Of a DNA stretch of 64,000 nt, positions 24,575 through 38,209 are shown piece by piece. Below the pieces are notes generated by a model. That model worked only from the letters and a program-made list of their open reading frames with translations, was not told the origin of the DNA and did no database searches. The stretch covers positions 35,825,517 to 35,889,516 of the forward strand of contig CM061497.1 in assembly GCA_030867185.1 (NCBI GenBank), written 5' to 3'. Numbering within the stretch: the stretch's first letter is position 1; each line of letters starts with the position of its first letter. This DNA is from Tagetes erecta. Its lineage: Eukaryota > Streptophyta > Magnoliopsida > Asterales > Asteraceae. Made by a program: the position numbers and the translations under genes.

Positions 24575-26430
24575 TATTATGTTTCTAGGCAATCACTACT
24601 TTAATCATTGGAATCATCACTTCTTCTCATTAGCCTTTATATTTTCTATCACGTGACTTCTTTCATTTTTTCTTTGTTTCATTGCACCTAATAATTTATG
24701 AATAATATCCGTTATATCTTTTTCTATGAATCGAGATATTTCAGTCTTGTTAACAATTTGTTGCTCGATATTGCTAACTTCATATATATTTCTCTTTTAA
24801 CCTTTATTGTTATAGTATTTGCTATCATGTTGCGTATTTGACATGGTGAAATAAGATTTAACAAAACATCTTTTTATAATATTACACCTCGAAGGGAAAA
24901 TGGTACAATACAACGTAAGACATGAATTAAAACTACATAATATTATACAAGGGTTTATAATTTTACGTGACGTATTACTTGATTTATTTATGTATCAAGT
25001 CTTCACCAATCTTCCTTAACTTTTTAGAATTTTCACCAGCTTCTTTCCCAACTTTATCTCATCTGCCATACAAACGGTAAAGATTTTCTTATGATCACGG
25101 TTGTGTTTTTTTTATCATTTAAGTACTATTTGGTGTCGAAGTATGCGGGGTTTTTCCTCAGTGTCATGGTATGGGTAGTGGTGGATTTTCTATCGGATGT
25201 TCAGGAACATACTTGCTTCTCTTAATATGGGTGTACTAAGAAGCTCTAGGGTTGAATTAACCTGAACACGAGTTCTCCTGGTTCCATCCCCGTAGGGTAC
25301 TGGTAAAGCTGAAGTCATTGGTGGCGAGGGTGGAAACCTTCAATCGTTTCGATCAAACTCCGCAAGATTCCAAGGTTCGACTAGAGTAATATGACTATTG
25401 ACTTCATTTTCATCAAGGCCTTCAGCTGGTGCTTCTGGCATTAAATGGTCACTAGAGATTTATATGGGTCCATTTTGACACTTTCCTAAGTATCTAGTTC
25501 TCACTAAAATGAAATCGGAAGTATTTAGTTCCATAGAACAATCTAGCGAACATTTAATGCCAGAAGCATCGGTTGATGGCCTTATGAAAATAAAGTCAAC
25601 AGTCATATCACTCTGGCCGAACCTTGGAATCTTGCATAGTTGGATCAAAACGATTGGAGGTTTACACCTTCATCACTAATGGCTTCGGCTTTAAGTACAC
25701 TACCGAGAAGGAATCAGTAGACCATGTGTTAAGGTTAATTCAACTTAAGGCTTTTTAGTACACCCCTATTAAGAGAAGTAAGTATGTTCCTAAACATCCA
25801 ATGAAAAACCCTCCCTAGCACTATCCATACCATGCCACCACCGAGGAAAACCCAGCTTACTTCGACGTCAAATAGTACTTAAACGACAAATAACAACCGC
25901 GATCATAAGAAAATCTTTCCCTATTGCATTGCCTGAGATAAACGTGGGAAAGAAGCTGGTGAAAATTTTAAAAAGTTAAGAAAGATTAGTGAAGACTTGA
26001 TGCATAAACAAAACAAATTATAAGTCACATAGTATTATAAACTCTTGTATATTATTATGTAGTTCCAATTCCTGTCAGACGTCGTATTATACCATTTTCC
26101 CTTTAGGTATTATATAAAAGGATGTTTTGTTAAATTTTAAATTAGAATTTTAAATCCTTAACATGATAGCGAATATTCTAACAATAAAAATTAAAAGATA
26201 AATATAGATGAAGTTAGCAATAGTGAGCAATAAACTCTTAACAAAACTGAAGTATCTTAAATGAAAGAAAAAGATATATTAGATGTTATTTCTAAATTAT
26301 TATATGCAATGAAACAACGAAAAAAAAGGTAAGAAGCACATTAAGTAGAAAATTCAAAGGCTAGAGAGGAGGAGATTGACCATGTGAACGATTCAAACAT
26401 TGATTGCTCATGCATATGTAAGACACCAAA
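24575..26430. repeat. Long imperfect inverted repeat (about 850-bp arms)
   Basis: The left arm, about 24575-25448, is the reverse complement of the right arm, about 25551-26430, around a loop of about 100 bases (25449-25550). Paired landmarks are CTTCTGGCATTAAATG with CATTTAATGCCAGAAG, GGAACATACTTxCTTCTCTTAATA with its complement near 25775-25800, and AAGGGAAAATGGTA with TACCATTTTCCCTT. Identity is roughly 80-85% by eye, with small gaps. Outer ends fade near 24575 and 26430 and no target duplication was found. It is either a foldback/long-TIR DNA transposon or an inverted duplication able to make a long hairpin RNA. No coding frame over 62 codons. Confidence 0.85.
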
Positions 26431-27379
26431 AAAAGAAGGTAGAATCAAATTATATTTTTACTTTATAATGCTATCTAAAAATTACCCTCTATGTTTTAAA
26501 TGATTAATACTTTTAGCATGATAACACATTTAATAATATATGAGAAAAGAAGTGTATTCAACAAAAAAAAAATAAGCCTATTGTAATATTTTTAAAATCT
26601 TTTTGCAACTTTTTTTTAAAACAGTTACATTAGACCTAATGCAATGTTTTTATTACTTATTTAAAAAAAAGTTGTATTTGTCAAAAAAACATGCGTTAAA
26701 TAAAAAACTGATTGCAATATGTAACAAAAAAGTTACAATTAGTCTAATGCACTTTGACCTAGTGTAATCAATTTTTTTTACCAAAAAAATTGCAAGACTC
26801 ATTTTGTTTCACATTTAATTTTAGCATAACCTTTATCGCTAGATTCTCCTAATTAAACTTTCTCAGCACTGTAAAACTATAGTGACGGTTAGATATACGA
26901 AAATATAATGACGGCTAGATAAGACTTCAAATGGGCGAATCAAAGGGTAACGAAAATGATGTTTAAGAGAAAAGTTTTGAATATGGTTATGATTACAACT
27001 TCACTCCGTTTGATCATTTAAATAGGCTACATATGTCGGTTTCTAAATGAAATCTTCTTATGTCAAGTTTCCTTAATATGCAAGAAAACTTCATATATGT
27101 TGTTTTGCAAACCGTAGATCAAGTTTTCTTTATAATGTTAGTCATATCTCATGTATATCCGGATGAGATGACACGTGTTTCTTCAAGTTATTTACATTCA
27201 CCATGTGTCCATGTTGGTAAGCATCTCCACATGTGCCCACATATAATTACCATATTTAATTTTTGACTTGGTTACGTTTGTAATTTAGTTTTTTTATTGA
27301 CTTTAATTATAAAAACATTATTTTTGAAATCTATGATTTAATTTATGGTTTTTAATAAACTATTGTGTCTTGAGCCATT
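26431..27379. other. Gene-free AT-rich interval
   Basis: Words such as CATTAGACCTAATGCAAT and ATTAGTCTAATGCAC recur at 26600-26770, perhaps an old miniature element. Nothing else can be supported. Confidence 0.35.
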
Positions 27380-28330
27380 TGATTGTATGTAAAACTGCAT
27401 CGGTAGGTATCAGAGCTCTGGTTTATCAGATGGCTCATTGTAGAGGTGAGTATCTCGATTGTAGAATCGCAAACATAGGCAACGATGGGGGTTCTTCGAA
27501 AATGCTTGATCTTGAGATTGAGAATGATCGACGACTTGCATGACTTATCCCCAGATTGGGTGCGGTTGAGTGGGTTGGACAACTACAACACCTAATCCCT
27601 GGATTGGGATTAGTATCCACGTCGTTGCTGAAGGAAATCGAACCGGAAAGGCCCGTCTGGGATGAGTATTTTGGCAAGGAGGAGTATCGTTTAAGTGGCG
27701 ATTTGTCGACATTGAAGGAAATGGAACCGACAGAATTCGTCTGGACGAGTTTATTGGGGATGAGTAGTATCCTTCTAATGACGACTTTATCTATGATTCT
27801 TCACCTGTGTTCGATGAATACGAGGATGAAGAATTGTATTCTTAGATAACCGGTAGTTTGATTATTGTAGACGATTACGACTTTTTGGGTGTATCTACGG
27901 TTTATTTGATGATTAATGGTGTTACTGGTTAAGAGAACGAGCTATGTTTGATGAATTATGGAACAAAGATCTTGAGGAGATCAAGGGTGATACTATAGTT
28001 TATACAATGGAAGAAATTGACGATTTTCCAAAGGCTGTTGCTAAGATTTTTTGGTCAAATAAGCAACCATCATTGGAAACCACAACACAATCTATCAAAA
28101 TTAACGAGGTATGGAATATTTTCACGGAAAATATGGATAAAGAGTACTCTTTTAATTCAAATCGATGTTAGTAAAGTAAATAAATTATTATCTTATGAAA
28201 ATAGAAAGAGTTTATGATTCTTTATTGTTTTCAAAGATAAGAGCCCATTATTTAATTTTCAGTTGTCAAATACTTGTATTATTGGATTATTGGTGAAGAA
28301 AAAAATATCTAAATGCTATTGTTGGTGAAA
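27380..28330 (+). pseudogene. LTR-retrotransposon leader and broken gag-like frames
   Basis: TAGGTATCAGAGCTCTGG at 27404-27421 matches the initiator-Met primer-binding site with its usual CTCTGG extension. An ATG at 27430 opens a frame that stops at 27543. Further broken frames (27556-27849 and 27944-28171) follow and are acidic. This arrangement, PBS then short leader then acidic frame, is that of a Gypsy-like gag start. No gag zinc knuckle or other domain is seen and no LTR was found upstream, so the family is uncertain. Confidence 0.5.
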
Positions 28331-28332
28331 TT

Positions 28333-29031
28333 TGTTGGATATTTTGTGTAAATAAGAGGTCAACTCTATAGTAGTTGGATGGTGACCCCAATGCAGGTCC
28401 GAAAACTCGAGGTTGGCGTTGGTGTAACCCGATCCGTTTTTGAGACATCTAGAAGAGGCTGTTGGTTTCCAACCCTTAAGTTACTAGGTTTTATGACAAT
28501 TCAATTGTCATGAATTGCAAGTCTCTTGCAATCCTTTTTAACTAAAAAGATAACAACAAAAACCGAAGTAGCATGATTAGTTGGAGGAGCAGGGTTCAGC
28601 CAGAACCAAAAACGCAGCAGCAAGAACAGTGTGCGAAGAAAACAATATCGATCATCTCATCTGCATCATCTACTTCGATTTCTTTTCAGGCAAGTGATCA
28701 AGTCTGGCAGTACGCTGCTTTCGTCCGGTGTACCCTGGGAACAGACGACGAATCTGTTTAAGGGAATTGTGTCAAACACAAGCCTGGATCTTTCTTTCTA
28801 ATATCTGTTTTGCAGGATCATCAATCTCGTTGTTGTTACCGTCATGTACGTTGCTATCTCATTGAAGTTTTACTAACCAGTACGGTTTGTATCATTTGTA
28901 AATTGTTCTTTACATGTATTTCTGATTTGGTTTTGTACACGGTAATGTACTAGTGAATTTCTCATGTATAACGAGAGCATCTTTATAATATTAAGTTATT
29001 ATTTCGTTAAAAATGAACCTATTTTCCAACA
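28333..29031 (+). repeat. Left LTR of the 28-38 kb element
   Basis: Begins TGTTGGATATTTTGTG, ends TATTTTCCAACA. It shares long blocks with 37503-38209, for example CAGGTCCGAAAACTCGAGG and TTTCGTCCGGTGTACCCTGG. Confidence 0.85.
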
Positions 29032-29289
29032 AACTTAAACAGATTTTATGAAAATTTTTTGATACAATTTTAAAACTTTTTCAAGGATTTGGGTTCACAA
29101 AAGATTAAAATATAAAGTTATTTGAGACTTTAGTTAAAATCTATCAAATATATTTTATTGGGAAATAATGTGTCTTAGTACAAATTTTGTGTTTGGATTC
29201 TATATAGATTGGAGTACATTCTTAAATCCTAACTTTGGTGGTACAATTCAAATGGTTCGATTCAGTTAGCTTGAATCTAAAATGGTTGC

Positions 29290-30420
29290 TAATTGTGTAT
29301 TTTCTAACAAGAGCGTTAGAATTGGTTTAGTGAATAAACCGTACGACAAAAACGTTTCGGTAAACGTTTAACTTTCTAAACAAGAGTGTTAGAATTGATT
29401 TGGTTAATAAACCATACGACAATAACGTCTTGGTAAACGTTTAGTTTTCTAACAAGATTGTTAGAATCGGTTTAGTGTATAAACCAAGTGACAATGACGT
29501 TTTGGTAAAACGTCTAGTTCTCTAACATGTGCGTTAGAACCCGATTGATTATCTAGCATGAATGTTGGATATTATTTTGGTAATGGTTAAGAATGTTTTG
29601 TGTAAACGTCTTTTCATACCTAACAAACGTTTAGTGTTTACTAATTATATGAAACAATGTGTTTTATAAATTAAGAATGTTGTGTGTAAAAGTTTAACCA
29701 TCTAGCATGTATGTTAGAGATGGTTTGTATTTCTATAATCATTTAGAAATTATGACTCTTAATAGTTATGAATGAAATGAATACTTATTTTAGTCATTAA
29801 CATATGAGAGATGGTTGATGTCTCTATAACCATTTAGTAATGGTTTTAATGGTTATAAATACCATGAATAACCATTTGAGCAATTAACATGTAGGAGATG
29901 GTTCATGTCTTTATAACCATTTAGATATAATGGCCTTCAATGGTTATGAATACCATGAATAATGAGTTAAACAATTAACTTGTGAGAGGAAAGTTCAAAA
30001 TTTTCTTTAATCGTTTATCTTCTAACATGTGTATTAGAAATGGTTTGTTGCAATGATCAACATATATAAAAACGATTATGTAATCGTTATTATTTAATAA
30101 ATGTGTTAGACCGCACTTATTGGTATTTACCATACGTTTTATGTAAACGTGTAGTTTCTAACGTGCTTGTTAGATCTTGTTTAATTATCTAACAAGAGTG
30201 TTAGATATGATTAATCTAATATGGTTATAAATGTTTTATGTAAACATTTGGTTCAAATTGTGAGATAATTATACTTATAAAATAATTACGTATTTGGAAG
30301 ATGTTTGTCTAAACATCACATTTCTAACATGAGGGTTAGAAATAATTTCATAATCTCAATTTGTTATTACGTTTTGTGTAAACGTATAACTTCAAATCAA
30401 TATGTTAAACCATTGGCTTA
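29290..30420 (+). repeat. Diverged tandem array of CTAACA-N-TGTTAG units
   Basis: About a dozen loosely periodic units (roughly 75-110 bp) carry the near-palindrome CTAACAnnnnTGTTAGA, followed by GGTTTAGTxxATAAACC and GACGTTTTGGTAAACGT. A related sub-array at 29700-29990 uses AACCATTTAG and AATGGTTATGAATACCATGAATA. The array lies in the non-coding interior of the 28-38 kb element. Confidence 0.65.
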
Positions 30421-33359
30421 AAGTTGAATATATATATATATAAAGTTGGAGTTTGAGACCTTGATTTTTTTAAATCAAATGATAAATAAAAGTAGTCTAA
30501 GCTTTGTAATTATATATTTTTCAAACCTTAACAGGAAAATGTTTTGGATTTTGTTATAACAATAGTTTTGCATAAATTATTAACACAATTTGTGTTTTTG
30601 AAATAAGTAGTTCTTAACAACTTTGTGTTGTTATTATAAACAAGTTGTATTGTCCAAATACTTTTACTTGAGATTAGTAAAGATTTATACAACATAGCAT
30701 TGTCTGGACAGTTGAGTAACTGTTCAAGAATATAGTTTCAAAAATGAAACGAGGATATGATGGCATGAGATTTTACTAAGATAGTACCTCTAGAAAATGC
30801 AAATAAAGATAACATTGGATTTATTCCAATAATGTACTCAATGACACGGATCATTGCTTGTCATGGATAATTATTATTCAACAGCTCTCGTGCTATTAGA
30901 ATCATAGTCGATGGGATGTATCGACTAACTATAATGGAGTATATGTCACTAAAGGTGATCGTCATATAAGATGATAAAAGTGTTGAAGATTACAACACAA
31001 TATGATTTTATTTGTTAGAAATCATGTATATATCCAATTAAATTATGATGAATAAATTTATATTTGGATTAATTAGTTTCGATGTTGTATAATTGATGTG
31101 TTCAATATCGTAGGATAACACATGCAGTGAATAAAATGAAGTATATCGAAACACGTGTGACATGCATAATAAATTGATGTCCATTTAAACGGATAGTGCA
31201 AGAAGCACAACTGCAACTTGTGAGTTGTTATCATGACTAACGATGCAGTCATAAGTGAGACATCAAATATGAAGACATTATATTATCATGGAAACTTGGT
31301 GTAAATTGTAACGCATGATAAAAATATATATCGTCATAAATTAAAACGGTCCCATGAGTGACATGTAATATGTGATTTATCATGAGAAGTGAAGTACATG
31401 TAGATGTGTCTACCATATTCAATGTTGATTTAACTTGTAGAAGATGTTATCTTCAAGATGAAATATACTAAGTATATATAATTTCAAATCAACAGTGAAC
31501 ATCGCGTATGAGAATATGTGAATTCCAAGTTATCGTTATCAGTCTAGTATGATGATAAGTTATTTGCCAAGGCGACTCTAAATAAGACTTTGTTAAAATC
31601 TTTATGAGTCAGTGGTGAAGCGCTAGATATCAAGCGCATAGATGCCATATTCCTAAATGAATGATAAAGTTTTGTATGTTTGAGTAACATACATATGAGA
31701 CATTCTCAAATATTACAGACTTGAGATGATTATTTGTCTAACCGTGAAATGAACTCTTGTTGGAATGTATAGGATGTTGGTTTTTAGGGTTGTGGAAAAT
31801 CAGAATGATGCATCTTCTGTTCACATGCTAGAGTATTGTAGTCTAAAGCATGCTAGACTAGTACTAATTAATTATGGTGCTCTATGGAGAATAATTAACG
31901 TGAAACATTCACATACATATCACAAGAATTAGTTGCGGAAACAAATCAAATGATGACTTTCATTCAATATAAGGAAGTGATATAACTTGAGGAGAAATCA
32001 AGTCTCTCGGTTTATCCTAGATGAGAAACTTAGATTTAAGTTTCAGACGGTTAATGAAAAACTTATGGCCCAACTATAAAGTTCATGACTAGGGCATGTG
32101 TTGCTATAGTTAACTCAAAAGATCATCTAAAGAATTGTAGTTTGCTTGAGTTAACTCAAAAGCTTATCTAAGCTTTGTAGTTGGCAATTAAGCATTCATG
32201 AACTCCGTGATACAAAGATAGGGTCTTGATCAAATCATGATTGTCAGCTTGGTGTCATAAGCAAAGTCAAAAAAACTTGATCAAATGGCAAGAAATGTGG
32301 GGGAAACCATTTAAGAAACAATCCTTTCAGGGTATATGAAAATGGTAATTGATTCGAAAGTTGGTTGATGTTATCCAATACAACTTAAATGTGGGGGTTA
32401 CTTGCATTTGATGTAAGAATGTGTAATGTTTAGCAATATGGATTTTATAATCCAAGTTAATAATTAATATTGCAAACATGTGAATGCCAATTTATTAGTT
32501 TAATGATCTAGTGATCAAAGGCATAGTGAAGATGTGTTCACTTAAATTGCATATTGGTGGTCACTGAAATTGCATATTGGTTTAGTGAAGATGTGTTCAC
32601 TTAAACTGCATATTGGTGTTCATTTAATTGTATATTGTAAACCAAAAAATACAACTAATGGCCTAAGGTTATAGTCTTTAAAGTGACAATATGCAAGGTT
32701 AACTTAAGAGTTAAACCACGTACAGACAGACAACCAATCTCGATTGTAAACTATTGTGACTTGACGAAGTCAAATAAAATAGCTTGGATCCAAGAACCTG
32801 AGGGTTAATGCGAGATTGAGTTGTGGAATGAGACTAAAGCCTGTGAAAAGCTAAGTTTTTATGAAGGAAACCTAACTCGGTTGACTGGAGATCCCAAGAT
32901 CTGAGTTCAATAGGACAACCTACTTGTATGAACTGGGAAGGTCACTGTGGGGGGTTAACTAAGAAAGAAGAGTTAACTGATAAAACGGCCACGTCTTTTA
33001 AAAGGGAGTCTACTACAAGGATCTAATAATCTTCCTAGTCCATTCCTAAAAGTGACAGGTACGAGGCTAAGCCTATGGATTTTAATGATTCGACTAATGT
33101 AGTCACATGTGATGAATCACCTATGTTAGAGAGAAGTGGGATCGCTTCGAATGGAATTGGAGGGCACAATTCCTAGAGCTCTCGCAGAACCAAGAAAATG
33201 TTCATGACCATAACGAACATCACTATGAGGACTTGACTTTGTCAGGGAGAGTCTTGTGTGAAGCGTATTGTCGCCTACATAAATGGCAGACGAGTTCAAA
33301 GACATCGCGTTCTACTCAGAGCCAGTAGACTAAGTGCATTTCATTAGCGAAGGTTCAAA

Positions 33360-33949
33360 GGGTATGTAACAATCCCGGTTTTTGGGCCCGGAATTTTTTT
33401 TTAACCCATTGGGCTTGACCCAACCATTATTAGACTTAGGCCCCTCTTAAATTATTGGGCTTGGCCCAACCCTTATTGGGCTTAGGCCCACCTAGACTAT
33501 GGGCTTGGCCCATGTATGTTTACGATAAAAACCGACGACGAAACCCGTCATATTAAATACCCGAATGCGCGTAGGAATTTATTTTTACTACCATGAGTTA
33601 GATAGACATTTTCCACTAGTATCTTTAGCATTACCAATGATTGGACTATATAATTAAATTACACTTATAACATACGCTAGGCAACAAATTAATAAAGGTA
33701 CCAATTTTATTAACCTAATAGCCACTTGACAACCTCGTACATATATATATACATATACATGCATACGTACAAATGCATATATATGTGTGATCATACACAA
33801 AACTTATATAATTATCAAAACCAATAAAGTCTCATGCAAACACATAAATAAATACTTGCACACTAATCACCAAGCTTATAACCAACACCCACATTATATA
33901 AAATCAACCCACTCACATATACACACCATATACACATACGTGCATATAC

Positions 33950-33990
<41 letters not shown>

Positions 33991-36900
33991 CAAAATTAAA
34001 CACCTACACATAATTATACAAATACCATACAAAATTTACCACCATACAACCATTATCATTTACACAATATAATAAACACCCAATATATACATATGCATAT
34101 ATACATTACGTCCATATGTATGCATATATATTAATAAAACTACAACCACAACCAACAAAATAATTCACCAACACTTTATAAAAACTAAACTAACATTTTA
34201 TAAAAACAAATAACAAATTTTAATAAATACAAGACATATTAAACTAATTAACAAAAACAAAATAAAATACTTCTACCCTATTAACCATCCTACCTAAACC
34301 ATGTCCTCTAACCACACTACCCACCACCCATGCAACCAATACCCAAAATTACTTGAAATCTCCTCATAATCTCACACCACCCCACAAAATCTTCTTCTCT
34401 CTCCCCCTCTCCCCTTATTTTCGGCTGAAACCACCCTCACACACACCCCACATCATCTCATTTTCATTTACACAATCTCTCAACTCACCAAAAACTCTCT
34501 CTAGCAATTTCTTCATCAAGCAAGCATTCTCCACCTCAAAAACTTGTAACACAACAGCAACAACACTCTAAGGTCGACCAACATCATCAAACACAAGCCA
34601 AGAGGAGCCACGGGTCCAAAGAAACAACAACCGAGCAAACCGAAGCAAAAACCGATCGACCCACGAAGGAGCACCGCGAGACCAGCCCAGGACCAGCCCT
34701 GTTCCAGTCGATTTCTAGCCTCCCTTGTGACTCTCATACCACTCCAAGTGCACCCCCACTCACTCCCAACCTCAAGGTAACGGAAAAACACCCGAAAGTG
34801 CACTATACGTGCACAAAACGTTCATTTTTACACACAATGAATACCAACACGTCCCATATATTTTTGAACACCTTCAAACACTCATTTTTCAGTAACAAAA
34901 GTGTTAAAAACCATAAAACCATTTTCTAAATAAAAATACACAAGTTTGACTAAAATAGTCAAACTATACACTTTGTTTTGAGAAAAACAACAACACCCAA
35001 CTAAAAACCTTGAAAACATGATTTTATATTTTCTGGAGCTTCTTTATAATAAAATATGGTTACAAAATAAATTTCAATGATTTTTGGAGTTGTACATTAA
35101 TTATTATGCATATTTGAATATTAAAAATGGATAAATACACTAATATTCACAAAAACTTATGGGGAGTATAAAAATACAAAAATTTGTTATCTTACTGTTA
35201 TAAAGATTTGTATAGATGAATATTACTGATTATGATTGATTTTTGATGGGTAGACATAAAAATCGAACAATAACCGAAACTAAAACGTACAAAACAATGA
35301 AAATACCAAAAATGTAAAAATACCAAATTTTTATTATCTCAGTAGCTTAAGCATGTGAAAAATAAGTTATAAAATAAATTTCATAATTTTTCTAAAAATA
35401 ATGTAATTACTACGAATTTTTGAATGTTTAATAGGATTAAAATACAGAAATTCGTATAAAATAATTAAGGACACTTAGGGCCAAACTTATAAAACCTAAA
35501 CTCATATATGGGTATAAAATAACTATTTTAAGACCTAAAATGTTACCAAGGACCCTCTAAGCATAAAACGTAATCTTAACCGAACCGAACGCGTTAAAAA
35601 CATGAAACCCAATGAAACAAGAAAAATATGATATTTTATAATTCCAGAAGCTTTTATATATAAAAACTAAGTATCCCAACAAGTTTCATAATTTTTATAA
35701 GCCTAAGCTATTTATTATAAATTTTTTAATATAAAAGACCAAGTAAATGGTAAAAAGCACAAAAATTAGAATATACCTTTTAATCTGAAATACAACTTTT
35801 TATGCAGTATATATAACCCAAGTAAGTATTTTAAAGAATAAAAATGTTTAAAAAGATGTTTTGTAAATAAATCGTTCATACGTCGGTTACACACGCGTTA
35901 AAATACGAAAACGACCAACGAACCATAAAACTAAGCTTTTGGACTAAAAAGCACTTATTTACTGATTAAATAAGCAATAACCAAAATTTCAACAATTTAG
36001 GAAGTACCAATTATTTTACACAAATTATTTAAGTCTAAAAACCCGTAAACCGACAACTACTAAAATAATTTGTAGAAAATAATTGAAACACCTAAAAACC
36101 ATGAAACACCATATATTACAGAAACTAAGACCCCTTTAACGTAATATAAGAGCCCAAGATCAAAATAAGCTCAAAAACCCAAATCATAACCCGACACGTA
36201 GCGATTTACAGTAACCGGAGAAACCGGCGAATTCGAAATCTATCCCGAACTTGATAAACACTTTAAAACCAGTAGGTTAACCTTAAAATATGTATAAGAC
36301 TAATACACACCACTAACACACCTAGAGATGAGAAGTTATAACTAAAAACCTAACTTTAGGGCTAAAAGTATCAATATAACAAAGTTGAGGGACTAAAAGC
36401 GACAACGCTCAAACTTTCTGAATTTTTATGAAAAATCAGTTAAAAATTTGCTTAATTAAACTGAAACAACATGGATTAAGTGATAAGACGAGAACAAACC
36501 AACGAGAACACTAAAAACGACTATATAATCGAAAGACAAACGCACCCGTTATGGAACGCATGTAGACTATTATACTTTAGAATCTAACTTGATTAAACTA
36601 AACATAGGAAGTCCGATAGGAGGTAGGACTCTCACGCAAACCATTATCTATGAAACTCTTGAGCAAAGCTACATGTGAGTTCATGAACCCCCTTTTTACG
36701 TAATACTTTTGGGGCTGATACATACCCACTAAACTTGTTTATATAAACTGATTTTCATGGTGTAATACATCTGCTACTTGTCCCCGAACGTTGGTACAAC
36801 TTTCGGTAGCCATTAACTTCTTGTAGGAGCCCTTTGATATATGAATAGTACTATTTGGGAATCCCCCGCGTACAGTGGCATACCCCCACTGAGGTTGAAA

Positions 36901-37411
36901 ATCGTTACGCCACATGTTCAATGATAGGTCGGTGCTTAGCAGAGCACGTTAGCCCATTTTGGGTTAGGGGACTATTATTTATTGTATTCGGGTTGTGTAT
37001 AATCCGAACAGGTTTGGCTACATATATTGTCGACCGTACACCATAAAATATAATGTGTTAGTGTCATAAATTTTATTAAACCATGAGCTCACCAACTTTA
37101 TGTTGACGTATTTTTGGGTATGTATTTCAGGTAATTGATTGGAAGGTTATGTAGCACGTAGACTTGAAGTTAGGGCCTGGAACGTTTTGGAGGATAGCCC
37201 AATAGTCATTTTAATATGTTTTTAAGACTAATATGCACGCACTAGACAATTTAATTTCCATGTATTTTGTTTAAAACTATTAATGGGATGAAATATGCCC
37301 ACGTGGACAACTTTTATTATATTAAATGAGTATGTAGTTATTATTTCCGCTGCTTATTTATGATATCAGTCCGTCATGGCCCGACCCGTTTGGCCGGGGT
37401 GTGACAGGGTA
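33360..37411. mobile_element. Nested 4.04-kb probable solo LTR with 5-bp TSD
   Basis: The segment 33365-37406 starts TGTAACAATCCCGG and ends CCGGGGTGTGACA, near-inverted TG...CA termini like large Gypsy LTRs. It is flanked by perfect 5-bp repeats GGGTA (33360-33364 and 37407-37411). No internal LTR pair, primer-binding site, polypurine tract or pol frame was found, so a solo LTR left by LTR-LTR recombination is most likely. It interrupts the 28333-38209 element. A TA run and a pyrimidine-rich stretch (34350-34500) inside could be the old promoter and leader, which would make it plus-oriented. Confidence 0.78.
33955..33986. repeat. (TA)n microsatellite
   Basis: An uninterrupted TA run after a TGTATATA lead, ending in TATAAATA. 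It sits where a TATA element of the large LTR could lie. Confidence 0.85.
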
Positions 37412-37502
37412 ACACCTACCTATCGTATGCAAGATTCAACTGCTGAAATTTAATCGGAATGATGTTTGTATTTTGAGATCGACCTGTATTTATGTGGGGG
37501 AT

Positions 37503-38209
37503 TGTTGGATAATTTGTGTAAATGAGATGTCAGCTCTCAAGTAGTCGGTTAGTGACCCCAATGCAGGTCCGAAAACTCGAGGTTGGCGTTGCTGTAACCC
37601 AACCCGTTTTTGAGACATCTAGAAGAGGCTGTTGGTTTTCCAACCCTTAAGTTACTAGGTTTTATGACAATTCAATTGTCATTAGTTTCTAAGTTTTATA
37701 ACAATTCAATTGTCATTAGTTGCAAGACTTTTTGCAATCTTTTGTCTAAAAAGATAACAACCAAAAACATGGCAACACAAGTAGAATTTAGAACTACACC
37801 AAAACGTAGCAGCATGACACACAATATCGATTATCTCATTTGCAACATCTTCTCCGGTTTCTTTTCAGGCAAGTGATCAAGTCCGGCAGTACTCTGCTTT
37901 CGTCCGGTGTACCCTGGGAACAGACGATGAATCTGTTTAAGGGAATTGTGTCAAAGACAAGCCCGAATCTTTCTTTCTAATATCTGTTTTGCAGGATCAT
38001 CAATCTCGTTGTCGTTACCGTCATGTACGTTGCTATCTCATTGAAGTATTACTAACCAGTACGGTTTGTATCATATGTAAATTGTTCTTTACATGTATTT
38101 CTGATTCGGTTTTGTACATGGTAATGTACTAGTGAATTTCCCATGTATAATGAGAGCATTGTTATAATATTCAGTTAATTATTTTAATAAAGTGAACTTA
38201 TTTCCAACA
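37503..38209 (+). repeat. Right LTR of the 28-38 kb element
   Basis: Follows the purine tract TATGTGGGGGAT and ends TTTCCAACA. It has a local duplication of TTTTATxACAATTCAATTGTCATTAGTT absent from the left LTR. Confidence 0.85.

Larger units (their letters stand above)
28333..38209 (+). mobile_element. Old LTR element without pol, host of a nested LTR
   Basis: LTRs at 28333-29031 (699 bp) and 37503-38209 (707 bp) both start TGTTGGATA and end TTTCCAACA. A purine tract TATGTGGGGGAT sits just before the right LTR, so the element runs on the plus strand. The interior (29032-33359 plus 37412-37502, about 4.4 kb without the nested LTR) has no gag or pol frame. No canonical primer-binding site follows the left LTR. 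The LTRs differ widely (about 85-88% identical by eye, with indels), so it is old. Flanks (AAATT and TAAAA) do not form a target duplication. Confidence 0.8.

Noticed and set aside
29290..30420. CRISPR-like array
   Set aside because: Units are diverged and not separated by unique spacers of fixed length, and this is plant nuclear DNA inside a retroelement.
34516..34803. 95-codon minus-strand frame
   Set aside because: Lies in the probable leader of the nested 4-kb LTR and has no domain; composition explains the open frame.
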